53,105 nt of DNA from Spirochaetota bacterium (GTDB lineage Bacteria; Spirochaetota; Spirochaetia; Treponematales; UBA12059): the NCBI GenBank assembly GCA_026398615.1, contig JAPLSN010000018.1:1-53105 (forward strand). Direction: 5' to 3'. The position numbers and the translations under genes were made by a program. Each line of letters opens with the position of its first letter. Within the stretch, counting starts at the first letter, position 1. Under the pieces are notes generated by a model, which saw nothing but the letters and a program-made list of their open reading frames with translations, had not been told where the DNA came from and made no database searches. Positions 33,106 through 41,262 of the stretch are shown here, piece by piece.

Positions 33106-33438
33106 TCAGTCCTCTTCCCGGGCGAGGGCGCGCCTGAGGATCTCGATCATGTCGGGATCGTCGTCCACGGCAAGGGGAACGGTGAAGCTGAAGGTGGATC
33201 CTTCGTCGAGGACGCTTCTCCGCCCACATGCAGCCGCCCTGCAGTTCGGCGAAGCGGCGGCTGATCGGGAGCCCGAGGCCGGTGCCTCCCCGCTTCGATC
33301 CTGGAGGAGCAGGCAGGAAAAGTTGATGATCGAGTTGAGCGGCGTACGAAGTTCGTGGGATGTGTTGGACAGGAAGCGCGACTTGGCCAGGTTGGCTTCC
33401 TCGGCTTCCGCGCGGGCTTCCTTGGCCTGGCCGACCCG
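33106..33438 (-). pseudogene. Decayed histidine kinase fragment
   Basis: Just after the stop of the UvrD-like gene, on the same strand, the sequence encodes the coiled coil [18 protein letters not shown] and the phospho-acceptor box [20 protein letters not shown]. The frame then shifts by one, and [18 protein letters not shown], the G2 region of the ATPase domain, follows at once. It shifts back for [13 protein letters not shown] and ends [19 protein letters not shown] before TGA at 33108-33106. The region between the H-box and G2 (N- and G1-boxes, roughly 100 residues) is gone. It is thus the wreck of a HisKA-HATPase kinase, with one deletion and two frame changes. Confidence 0.8.
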
Positions 33439-35661
33439 TCAGCGCCCGACGATTTCGAGTCCCGCGTAACGCGTGAAGAAACGCAGCTGTTTCCCGGTCT
33501 CGAAGCGGACGATCACGAGAGGGCCGGATCCGGTCGGCTTGACCTGGGCGACGCAACCGGGGCCGTAGTCGTCGTGGTAGACAGCGAGCCCCGGTTTCCA
33601 CGGGCCGGTCGAAAGCGCGGGGGCGGGGAGCCTTCCGCCCGCGGTATCGATGGCTTCGCGCGGAATCTCGCCGAGGAAGCGGGACGGCGCCGACTCCATG
33701 ATCTTCCCCCGGAACAGCCTTCTCCTGCACCACGTGAGATGGAGTTCGTCCTTGGCGCGCGTGCAGGCCACGTAGAAGAGGCGCCGCTCCTCCTCGAGGT
33801 CCTCGCCGCTCTCGTCGTCCCTCGGGAAAAGACCCTGTTCGAGCCCGGTGACGATGACGACGGGGAATTCCAGCCCCTTCGTGTTGTGTATGGTGATGAG
33901 CGTGACGGCATCCGCGTCCGGGTCCCGGATGGTCATGGCGCGGTCGAGCTCGACGGCTTCGAGGAATTGAGCGAGTCCATCGCGGGACAGTCCGTAGTCG
34001 CTCGCGGCGTTGACGAGTTCGTCGAGGTTGGCCGCCCGCTGTTTTCCCTGGACCTCGTCCCCGGATTCGTGGTACTCGCGCAAACCCGACTCCATGACGA
34101 CGCGCTCGACGAGGCGGGCCAGGGAGCGTTCGGGATCGGCGGGCGGGACGGGAAGGGCGGCGGTGTCCCCGACGGCGCCTTCGTCGACTTCGCCGGCAAC
34201 GGGCTTGGGACCGAGGGACGCGCCGAGCCTGTCCACGAGATCCACGAAGGCGGCGAGACCCGAGCGCGCCCTGGCGGTCGTGAGGCCGCCCGCCGCGCGA
34301 CGGGCGGCGGCCACCAGGTTGCCGGGTTCGAAGATGCCGGGGAGTTCCCCGTCAGCCGTTCCGCCGGCGGCGGTACCGCCGAAGTATGCCTCGTCGACGA
34401 TGGCCTGGACGCTCACGCCGCCCACGCCGCGGGCGGGTTTGTTCACGACGCGGCGGAAGGCGACCTCGTCCCTGCCGTTCGAGACGACGGCGAGGAACGC
34501 CAACGCGTCCTTGATCTCCTCCCGTTCGTAGAACCTGACAGAGCCCACGATGCGGTAGGGGAACTTGATCCGGGCGAACAGCCGCTCGAAGGCGAGCGAC
34601 TGCGCGTTGGTCCGGTAGAGCACGGCCACGTCCGAGTACGATCCGCCGGCCTTCCTCACCCGCTCCACGACGCGCGCGCAGTAGGCCGCTTCCTCGTCGT
34701 GATCGGCGAGCGTGGCCAGCACGGGCTTGCGGCCGCCCTTTCGCTCGGCCACGAGGCGCTTCCCGAGGCGGCCCTCGTTCCGGCTGACCACGGCGCCCGC
34801 GACGTCGAGTATGGACTGGTAGGATCGGTAGTTCCGCTCGAGGCGCACGACGTCAATGCCGCCGAAGGTGTCGGGGAAGGTGAGGATGTTCCGGACTTCC
34901 GCGCCGCGGAAACGGTAGATGGACTGATCGTCGTCGCCCACGACGCAGACATAGGCTTCGTCGCCCGCGAGGAGGCGGAGGAGCTCGAACTGCGCCACGT
35001 TGGAGTCCTGGTACTCGTCGACGAGGACGACGCGGAAGCGCTGGCGGAAGCGGTTGCGTATCGCCTCGTTCTCCGCGAGGATGCGGCCCGGCAGGAGTAT
35101 GAGGTCGCCGAAATCGACATTGCCGGTCTTCCGGAGCCTCGCCTCGTAATCCCCGTAGAGACGCCTGAAATCGCCTTCCGACGTGACCGCAGCCAGCCCG
35201 GGGGAATCCGGCGCCAGCGCGAAGTCTTTCGCCTTCGCGATGCGGGACGCGATCCTCGAGCACTCCGACCTGGTCTTCTCGGGGAGGAAGCCGTGGACCA
35301 GGGTCGTCGAGTCGTCATCGTCGTAGATCGTGAAACTGGAATCCAGCCCGGCGGCCCGGGCATTCCGCCTGAGGAACCACGAGCCGAAGGAGTGGAAGGT
35401 CCGGATGATCGTCCGCGAGCAGCGGGGCTCCATCGCGCATGCCCGCTCCTGCATCTCCCTGGCGGCCTTGTTGGTGAAGGTCACGGCCAGGATGGACTCG
35501 GGTTCGAGGCCGCGCTCGCGGATGAGCCAGGCGATCTTCGTCGTGATGACCCTCGTCTTCCCGGAACCGGCGCCGGCGAGGATGAGGAGGCCCCTGCCCT
35601 CGTGGCGGACGGCGGCGAGCTGCTCCGGGTTGAGCATCGCGAGGTAGTCGCCGGTCGTCAC
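33439..35661 (-). CDS. UvrD/PcrA-type superfamily 1 DNA helicase
   Basis: A 740-residue 3'-5' helicase. Walker A is AGAGSGKT (residues 29-36). Also present are TFTNKAAREM, VDEYQDSN (motif II), VGDDDQSIYRFRGAE (III), LERNYRS (IV), VTLITIHNTKGLEFPVVIVTGLEQGLFP (V) and VACTRAKDELHLTW (VI). The C-terminal tail (VYHDDYGPGCVAQV) resembles the RNA-polymerase-binding Tudor-like domain of PcrA. It probably acts in nucleotide-excision repair and replication-conflict resolution. GTG 35661 is chosen because it overlaps the phosphatase stop as GTGA. ATG nine codons in is the alternative. The frame continues far upstream only as antisense. Confidence 0.93.
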   Translation of the reverse strand: MTTGDYLAMLNPEQLAAVRHEGRGLLILAGAGSGKTRVITTKIAWLIRERGLEPESILAVTFTNKAAREMQERACAMEPRCSRTIIRTFHSFGSWFLRRNARAAGLDSSFTIYDDDDSTTLVHGFLPEKTRSECSRIASRIAKAKDFALAPDSPGLAAVTSEGDFRRLYGDYEARLRKTGNVDFGDLILLPGRILAENEAIRNRFRQRFRVVLVDEYQDSNVAQFELLRLLAGDEAYVCVVGDDDQSIYRFRGAEVRNILTFPDTFGGIDVVRLERNYRSYQSILDVAGAVVSRNEGRLGKRLVAERKGGRKPVLATLADHDEEAAYCARVVERVRKAGGSYSDVAVLYRTNAQSLAFERLFARIKFPYRIVGSVRFYEREEIKDALAFLAVVSNGRDEVAFRRVVNKPARGVGGVSVQAIVDEAYFGGTAAGGTADGELPGIFEPGNLVAAARRAAGGLTTARARSGLAAFVDLVDRLGASLGPKPVAGEVDEGAVGDTAALPVPPADPERSLARLVERVVMESGLREYHESGDEVQGKQRAANLDELVNAASDYGLSRDGLAQFLEAVELDRAMTIRDPDADAVTLITIHNTKGLEFPVVIVTGLEQGLFPRDDESGEDLEEERRLFYVACTRAKDELHLTWCRRRLFRGKIMESAPSRFLGEIPREAIDTAGGRLPAPALSTGPWKPGLAVYHDDYGPGCVAQVKPTGSGPLVIVRFETGKQLRFFTRYAGLEIVGR

Positions 35662-36932
35662 AGTTCCTCGGTGATCTGGGCCAGCACGAGGGTGATGTCG
35701 TCGTCGAAGCAGGGATCCTTCATGAACTGGATGAGCTCGGTGAGGAGCGTGTTCGCGGTGTCGTCGAGGGTCATCCCGCTGGAAGCGCGCGCGACCCGCA
35801 TGATGCCTTCCGCGCCGAACATCCTGTCGCCCGCGTCGCGGGCTTCGATGATGCCGTCCGTGAAGAAGCACAGCAGGTCGCCGGGCAGGATGGCGATTTC
35901 GGCGTTCGAGAATTCGCGGTCGTCGATCATGCCGATGATGGGATCCGTGGGCGGCAGCTCGATCGCCGAACCGTCGGTCCGCATGATGATCTGCGGGGGA
36001 TGCCCGGCATTGCAGTAGGAACAGGTCATGGCCGAAAAATCGAAGATCGCGTAGAACGCCGTGATGAAGTGGTCGGTTTCGATGATCTTCGAGAATTCCT
36101 CGTTGAGGGCATGCATCACCGATGCGGGATCGCCCATCTTCGGGTACAGGTAGTCGAAGGAACTGCGGACCATGGCTGTGATGAACGCCGGCGCGATGCC
36201 GTGGCCCGACACGTCGGAGATGAGCACGCCGACCCTGTCTTCGTCGAGCTTCACGATATGGAAGAAGTCCCCGCCCACCATGGCAAGCGGAATGTAGCGG
36301 TGGGTGAAACTGATGTTGGGCGTGTCCGGGTAGCTTTTCGGCAGGAGGCACTTCTGGAGTTCTACCGCGAGGTTCATCTCCTTGACGTTGCGGCGGTTGC
36401 GCTGTTCCAGGGTCTTGAGGTCGTTCCGGAGCCGCTTGGTCCGGCGGATGAGGCGGTGATTCAGGGCTTCGAGGCGGAAGGCGCGATCGAGGAGGCCGCG
36501 TTCGTCGGTTTCGCGCGTGCCCCGGGACGCTGCGTCGCCCGCGGAGCGTGACGGAAGCTCGGAAACGATCCGGAAGGACGAAGCTTCGGGATACAGTGTC
36601 TTGAAGCATTCTTCCCGCGGCGAGGGGTTCCGGATCTCGAAAGTCCTTCGTGTCCCGTCGGCGGCCGTGACCGTGGATACTTCCTGGATGCTGCCCGAAC
36701 GCATGCCGATCCTGGAGACCCCGCCGCGGAAGGCTTCGTCGAAATCCTTCCCGACAAGCTCGTCCCTGGAGAACCCGGACCCGTGGCCGACGCGCGGGAA
36801 CACCGAGAGTATGCGGTTCCTCCCGTCGATCGAGACGAGGCAGGCGCCGAGGGGCTCCAGGACGGAGCGCGCGACATGCCTGACGACGCCTTTCGACAGG
36901 TGCAGGGGGACGGCTTTCCGGTTCTCCATCAT
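35658..36932 (-). CDS. PAS-SpoIIE serine/threonine phosphatase
   Basis: A 424-residue soluble protein: a PAS-like N-terminal sensor domain (residues ~20-130), a short coiled coil (RRTKRLRNDLKTLEQRNRRN), and a PP2C/SpoIIE phosphatase domain. Metal-binding acidic residues are visible in GGDFFHI, SDVSGHG, FFTDGI and FDDDITLV. Such phosphatases usually dephosphorylate anti-sigma-factor antagonists in partner-switching cascades. No STAS or RsbW-like partner is in the window. TTGCAA, 17 bases, GAGAAT lies 5 bases before the ATG, but GGGGAGA could also serve as Shine-Dalgarno. The stop overlaps the helicase start (GTGA), so the two are co-translated. Confidence 0.9.
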   Translation of the reverse strand: MMENRKAVPLHLSKGVVRHVARSVLEPLGACLVSIDGRNRILSVFPRVGHGSGFSRDELVGKDFDEAFRGGVSRIGMRSGSIQEVSTVTAADGTRRTFEIRNPSPREECFKTLYPEASSFRIVSELPSRSAGDAASRGTRETDERGLLDRAFRLEALNHRLIRRTKRLRNDLKTLEQRNRRNVKEMNLAVELQKCLLPKSYPDTPNISFTHRYIPLAMVGGDFFHIVKLDEDRVGVLISDVSGHGIAPAFITAMVRSSFDYLYPKMGDPASVMHALNEEFSKIIETDHFITAFYAIFDFSAMTCSYCNAGHPPQIIMRTDGSAIELPPTDPIIGMIDDREFSNAEIAILPGDLLCFFTDGIIEARDAGDRMFGAEGIMRVARASSGMTLDDTANTLLTELIQFMKDPCFDDDITLVLAQITEEL

Positions 36933-37020
36933 GCCGCATTCTCCCCGGAATCGACAGGTTTTGCAACACCACCGTAACTCAGGCTTCAGGCGCCGCGGAT
37001 CGCGGGACCGTACCCGGCGG

Positions 37021-37050
37021 CTGGCAAAGCGCCGCCCGATGACCTATCAT
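37021..37050 (+). promoter_or_regulatory. Predicted promoter of the DHH gene, leaderless
   Basis: CTGGCA (37021-37026), 18 bases, TATCAT (37045-37050), then 6 bases to ATG 37057. No Shine-Dalgarno is present. Confidence 0.42.
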
Positions 37051-37056
37051 GGAACC

Positions 37057-38052
37057 ATGAGCGAACCCACCAGACTCGACCGCCTCGTCGCCATCCTCAA
37101 GGACGCGCCCGACGAAGTATTTCTCCAGCCCCACAACGTGCCCGATCCCGACGCCATCGCCGCCTGCGCCGGGCTCAAGACGCTCCTCGAAACCAAGGGC
37201 ATCGAAACCGCCATCGTGTACGACCGCGACATCGAAAAGGTGGACTCCCTCAAGATGCTCGAGGTTTTCGGCATCGGCATGACCAGGGCGCGCGACGCCT
37301 CGACCCTGGGCGCGGAGGACTGGGCCGTGCTCGTGGACGGGCAGAAGGGGGGCGGCAACCTGACCGACCTGCCCACTGACGAGGTGGCCGTCATCGACCA
37401 CCACGAGTACCGGGGCAACCAGGGATATCGCTTCGAGGACGTGCGCCCCGCGGTGGGGGCCTGTTCGACCATCATCGCCGAGTACTGGTTCGAAAACGGG
37501 CTCGAACCGCCCCTCAACATCGCCACGGCCCTCCTCTTCGGCATCATGAAGGACACCGACGGCCTCACGCGGGGCGTTTCCGACCTCGACATCGACATGT
37601 TCTACAGGCTCTACCGTTTCTCCGACATCGGCCTCGTCAAGCAGTTGAACGGCAGCCAGCTCACGCTCCGGGACCTCGGGCACTACGCGGACGCCTTCAA
37701 GACCGTGGAGGTCTACGGGAACCTGGGATTCCTGCGGCTCGACTGTCCGGACGACTCCCTGCTCGGGGCCGCCGGCGACATCGTGCTGTCCCTGAACACG
37801 GTGGACGTCGTCGTCTCGTACTCGGTGCGACCCGCGGGCGTGAAACTGTCAGTCCGCAGCGAGACGCCCGGCGTGAAGGCCAACGGCCTGGTCCGCTTCA
37901 TCCTCGAGGGCACCGGATTCGGCGGCGGCCACGACCACATGGCCGGCGGTTTCATGCCCGCGGAAAAGTTCCCCGCCGACCGCAGCATCGACACCTACCT
38001 GCGCCACCGGGCCATCCTCTTCGTGGAAGGCACGGGGAAACCCGGAACTTGA
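37057..38052 (+). CDS. DHH-family phosphoesterase (NrnA-like)
   Basis: A 331-residue DHH/DHHA1 protein. His26, Asp30 and Asp32 in HNVPDPDAIA, Asp114-His115-His116 (VIDHHEY) and the C-terminal GGGHDHMAGG are the manganese and substrate motifs. Relatives of this size degrade nano-RNAs, pAp or cyclic dinucleotide products (pGpG, pApA). The exact substrate is not decided by sequence. A link with the cyclase at 19.4 kb would be speculation. The divergent neighbour is the SpoIIE phosphatase. The frame extends upstream only as antisense. Confidence 0.9.
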   Translation: MSEPTRLDRLVAILKDAPDEVFLQPHNVPDPDAIAACAGLKTLLETKGIETAIVYDRDIEKVDSLKMLEVFGIGMTRARDASTLGAEDWAVLVDGQKGGGNLTDLPTDEVAVIDHHEYRGNQGYRFEDVRPAVGACSTIIAEYWFENGLEPPLNIATALLFGIMKDTDGLTRGVSDLDIDMFYRLYRFSDIGLVKQLNGSQLTLRDLGHYADAFKTVEVYGNLGFLRLDCPDDSLLGAAGDIVLSLNTVDVVVSYSVRPAGVKLSVRSETPGVKANGLVRFILEGTGFGGGHDHMAGGFMPAEKFPADRSIDTYLRHRAILFVEGTGKPGT

Positions 38053-38074
38053 GAACCATGAGGAGCTAACTGCC

Positions 38075-39256
38075 ATGAACGTGAAGAACAACGTGGAGTG
38101 GGTCGGAAAGGTCGATTGGGAGCTGCGGAAATTCCACGGCAACGAATATTCCACCCACAGGGGTTCGACGTATAATTCCTATCTCGTCAGTGAAGGGAAG
38201 ACCGTGCTCATCGATACCGTCTGGAAACCGTACGCCAGGGAATTCGTGGAGAACCTGGAAAAGAAGATCGGCCTGGACAAGATCGATGTCATCGTGGCGA
38301 ACCACGCGGAACCTGACCATAGCGGCGGCCTTCCCGAGCTGATGCGCCACATCCCGGAAACGCCGATCTACTGCACGGAAAACGGGGTCAAGTCCCTGAA
38401 GGGCCAGTACCACCAGGACTGGGATTTCCGTCCGGTGAAAACCGGCGACAGGCTGGATCTGGGGAACGGGAAGGAAATCATCTTCGTGGAAATGAAGATG
38501 CTGCACTGGCCCGACAGCATGGCGAGCTACCTGACGAAGGACGACATCCTGTTCAGCAACGACGCCTTCGGCCAGCATTACGCCAGCGAGTTCATGTTCA
38601 ATGACCTCGTGGACCAGGCGGAGTTGACCGCGGAATGCATCAAGTATTACGCGAACATCCTCACCCCCTTCAGCCCGCTCGTCGAAAAGAAGATCGCCGA
38701 AGTCCTGTCCCTGAACCTGCCGATCGACATCATCGCGCCCAGCCATGGCGTCATCTGGAGGGAAAACCCGATCCAGATCGTCGAGAAATACCTGGCATGG
38801 GCTCGGGATTACCGGGAAAACCAGGTTACGATCCTGTACGACACGATGTGGGACGGGACCAGGATCATGGCCGAAAACATCGCCCTGGGAATCGGGCGGG
38901 AAGATGCGACGCTGAATGTGAAACTGTTCAATATCGCCAAGTCCGACAGGAACGACATCATCACCGAAGTGTTCAAATCCCGCCTGATACTCGTGGGTTC
39001 TCCCACGATCGGCAAGGGAATCACGAGCGCCACCGCCGGCATCCTCGAGGAAATCGAGGGTTTGCGGTTCAGGAACAAGAAAGCGGCGGCCTTCGGCTGC
39101 TACGGCTGGAGCGGCGAAGCCGTGGCGAAGCTGAACGCCATCCTGGAAAAATCGGGGTTCCAGCTCGTGAACCAGGGGCTGAAATGCCTGTGGAACCCGG
39201 ACGGGGAAAGCATCCGGCGCTGCATCGCGTTCGGAGGCGAAATCGGCAGGAGTTGA
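38075..39256 (+). CDS. FprA-type flavodiiron protein
   Basis: A 393-residue A-type flavoprotein: an N-terminal metallo-beta-lactamase-like diiron domain (NHAEPDHSG, the HxExDH ligands; later LHWPDSMASY, FSNDAFGQH and PSHGVIWR) and a C-terminal flavodoxin domain with FMN loops (LYDTMWDGTRIMA, GSPTIGKG, CYGWSGEA). These enzymes reduce O2 to water or NO to N2O in anaerobes, so the host is likely anaerobic or microaerophilic. There is no rubredoxin domain attached. AGGAGC lies upstream of ATG 38075. It is 22 bases downstream of the DHH gene and probably in the same transcript. Confidence 0.94.
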   Translation: MNVKNNVEWVGKVDWELRKFHGNEYSTHRGSTYNSYLVSEGKTVLIDTVWKPYAREFVENLEKKIGLDKIDVIVANHAEPDHSGGLPELMRHIPETPIYCTENGVKSLKGQYHQDWDFRPVKTGDRLDLGNGKEIIFVEMKMLHWPDSMASYLTKDDILFSNDAFGQHYASEFMFNDLVDQAELTAECIKYYANILTPFSPLVEKKIAEVLSLNLPIDIIAPSHGVIWRENPIQIVEKYLAWARDYRENQVTILYDTMWDGTRIMAENIALGIGREDATLNVKLFNIAKSDRNDIITEVFKSRLILVGSPTIGKGITSATAGILEEIEGLRFRNKKAAAFGCYGWSGEAVAKLNAILEKSGFQLVNQGLKCLWNPDGESIRRCIAFGGEIGRS

Positions 39257-39310
39257 GCCGGCATCACTGTCGGGGTCCGCGAGCGCCGTCCCCGGAAGGA
39301 TCCGCCGGTA

Positions 39311-39736
39311 CTACTTCTGCAATGCCAACGCTTCTTCGTGGAGCTCCCGGAACTGCCGGATATATTCCGCGGGAAGGTCCAGGCCGTGCGCGTACGGTTT
39401 GCCGTCGCCGTCGACCGTCACGAAGGTGGCGAATCCTTTTACGACGGAAGTGCCGTCGTCGTTGATGAAAACTTCGCTGCTGACGGTGAGGCTCGTCGTG
39501 CCCGTCTTGATCACGCGCGTGACGATTTCGATGGTGTCTCCCGATTGCGCGGGCCTGGAAAAGGTGAGCCCGTGGATCTTTACGCATACGATGTTTTCGG
39601 GCGTGCCGGTAAAACGTGACACGGCCAGGAAACACGATTCGGTGAACCACTCCGCGATGCGACCGGCAAACAGCGTACCGTGGTGGTTGAGATCCTGGCC
39701 CTTGACGAGTCGTGCTGAGTGGATTTCCTTGAGCAT
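39311..39736 (-). CDS. Acyl-CoA thioesterase, hotdog fold
   Basis: A 141-residue hotdog protein of the YciA/BFIT type. The family signature is visible in LNHHGTLFAGRIAEWF, followed by VCVKIHGLTFSRPAQSGDTIEI and VVKGFATFVTVDGDGKPYAHG. It hydrolyses acyl-CoA to the free acid and CoA. Chain-length preference is unknown. ATG 39736 is chosen because AAGGAAG lies just upstream and family homology begins here. The frame is open 40 codons further without homology. Confidence 0.88.
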   Translation of the reverse strand: MLKEIHSARLVKGQDLNHHGTLFAGRIAEWFTESCFLAVSRFTGTPENIVCVKIHGLTFSRPAQSGDTIEIVTRVIKTGTTSLTVSSEVFINDDGTSVVKGFATFVTVDGDGKPYAHGLDLPAEYIRQFRELHEEALALQK

Positions 39737-39880
39737 GGGGCTTCCTTGAAAGTACGGGCTCGACCGCGTTCCATACTGCTTTTGCCGGACATTCATGTCA
39801 AGGAGTGGCGGCACTCTGGTTTGCATCGGCCGTGAAGGCAGGGGTTCGGTCGTCACATGCCCTCCGACGCCGACCTCCGC

Positions 39881-41182
39881 TCAATCCGCGAACAACCCCG
39901 GGATCACGCGTCCGTCCGTTTCCGGGAACTCGAATCCGAGCGAATGCGCGAGGGTCGGCGCGATGTCGACCATCTCGATGCCGCCCAGCTCCACGCCGGG
40001 ACCGATGCCGGGGCCGGCGGCCATGAAGAGGCAACGGTACCCGGGGGCGTCGGGATGGTAGCCGTGGTCGGCGCCGAAGGCACCGGGCTCGGGCGCATGC
40101 TCGACGAGGGGGCCGTCGCGGTCCTCGACGAACTGCGTACCCGGGCGGGCGAGCAGGGCGCACAACGCGTCGCGGTCGGAATGGAGCTCCGCGAGGGCGT
40201 CGCCTTCCACGATCGCCTCGATGCCCGTTTCGTCGTCGAGGGCGAGGCTTCTCAGGGCGTCCAGGGCCAGGGCGCCGGCTTCCCGGTCTCCGGGCCGGAC
40301 GTGGAGGAAGGCCGATCCTCCGGAACAGCGGCACCAGGCGCGCCAGCGGAAGTCCGCGCCCGAACCCCCGCAGAGCCCGGCCGATTCCAGGGCTTGGTTG
40401 AGCCGCAACCGGCGGGTCGTGTCGATGTGCCCGTGGTCGCCGAGCACCGCGAGCGTCGTCTCGCCGGTCAAGCCCGCCTGGTCGATGGCCGCGACGATCC
40501 GGCCGAGCGCGCCGTCCAGGAACTCGAGGGCGGAACGCGCCGGCGCCGAATCCGACCCGGCCGCGTGCTTGGCGGTATCGAGGGCTATCAGGTGGGTCAT
40601 GAGGAGATCGGGCTTCCTGCTCGTGATGGTGTGGGCGGCGCTGCGCGAGACGTAACCGTCGAGCCAGGGCTGTTCGATCCCCCTGCGGTACTTCCCGAAT
40701 CGCAGCTCGAGGTCGAGGAGGTACGCCGGCGAACCGGACGCGAACACCTTGAGCGTCTGGCTTTCGCCGGGAAGGGCGGAGATTTCCGGGAAGTTCCACC
40801 GGATGCGCGCGTTCGAGACGAGGGGCCAGAGCACCGCGGCGCACTTCATTCCCGCCTTCCGTGCCAGGTCGAAAAGCGTGGGCGCCTTCACCTGGCCGGC
40901 GTACCAGAACCAGCGCTGGGATTTGACGGGAATTCCCGGCTGGAGCGGATGGTTGTGCGTCACGCCGTGCACGCCGGGATGGCGGCCGGTCATCATCGTC
41001 GTGTGCACGACGTAGGTGAGGCTCGGGAAGACGCTGCGCAGCGAACGCGATGCCGCCCCGCGGGACATGAGGGCCGAAAAGGCGGGCAGGCGGCGGACCG
41101 CTTCCCATTCGCGGACCGAGAGTCCGTCGATCGACACGACGACCAGTCGCCTGCCCGCGCCCGGGTGCTTGTTTCTGCTCAT
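39881..41182 (-). CDS. Type I phosphodiesterase/nucleotide pyrophosphatase family protein
   Basis: A 433-residue member of the alkaline-phosphatase superfamily. VVSIDGLS supplies the first metal Asp, FPSLTYVVHTTMMTGRHPGVHG the nucleophilic Thr region, and LGDHGH the second metal pair. FGADHGYHPDAPGYR carries further His ligands near the C-terminus. Relatives hydrolyse phosphodiesters or transfer phosphoethanolamine. There is no signal peptide, so the enzyme is presumably cytoplasmic. The substrate is unknown. TATACT lies 7 bases before ATG 41182, with no Shine-Dalgarno. The open frame continues upstream only as antisense. Confidence 0.85.
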   Translation of the reverse strand: MSRNKHPGAGRRLVVVSIDGLSVREWEAVRRLPAFSALMSRGAASRSLRSVFPSLTYVVHTTMMTGRHPGVHGVTHNHPLQPGIPVKSQRWFWYAGQVKAPTLFDLARKAGMKCAAVLWPLVSNARIRWNFPEISALPGESQTLKVFASGSPAYLLDLELRFGKYRRGIEQPWLDGYVSRSAAHTITSRKPDLLMTHLIALDTAKHAAGSDSAPARSALEFLDGALGRIVAAIDQAGLTGETTLAVLGDHGHIDTTRRLRLNQALESAGLCGGSGADFRWRAWCRCSGGSAFLHVRPGDREAGALALDALRSLALDDETGIEAIVEGDALAELHSDRDALCALLARPGTQFVEDRDGPLVEHAPEPGAFGADHGYHPDAPGYRCLFMAAGPGIGPGVELGGIEMVDIAPTLAHSLGFEFPETDGRVIPGLFAD

Positions 41183-41189
41183 GTCCGGC

Positions 41190-41219
41190 AGTATAGCCCG
41201 GATGGGCTGCTTGCGGGAA
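41190..41219 (-). promoter_or_regulatory. Predicted promoter of the phosphodiesterase-like gene, leaderless
   Basis: On the - strand, TTCCCG (41219-41214), 18 bases and TATACT (41195-41190), 7 bases before the ATG. It follows immediately after the hairpin at 41223-41258. Confidence 0.42.
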
Positions 41220-41222
41220 TTA

Positions 41223-41258
41223 CGGCCGCCTTGGGGCTTTCGCGCCCGCAGGCGGCCG
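41223..41258 (-). terminator. Terminator-like hairpin after the SPFH operon
   Basis: CGGCCGCC (41223-41230) pairs exactly with 41251-41258. The loop holds a second GGGC/GCCC pairing. It begins 4 bases beyond the SPFH stop. No T-run follows, as is common in G+C-rich genomes. Confidence 0.55.
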
Positions 41259-41262
41259 GCTG

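Noticed and set aside
33439-36972. Single 1,177-residue helicase
   Set aside because: The first ~437 codons are antisense-like shadow over the phosphatase gene. Homology begins at the GTGA-coupled GTG 35661.
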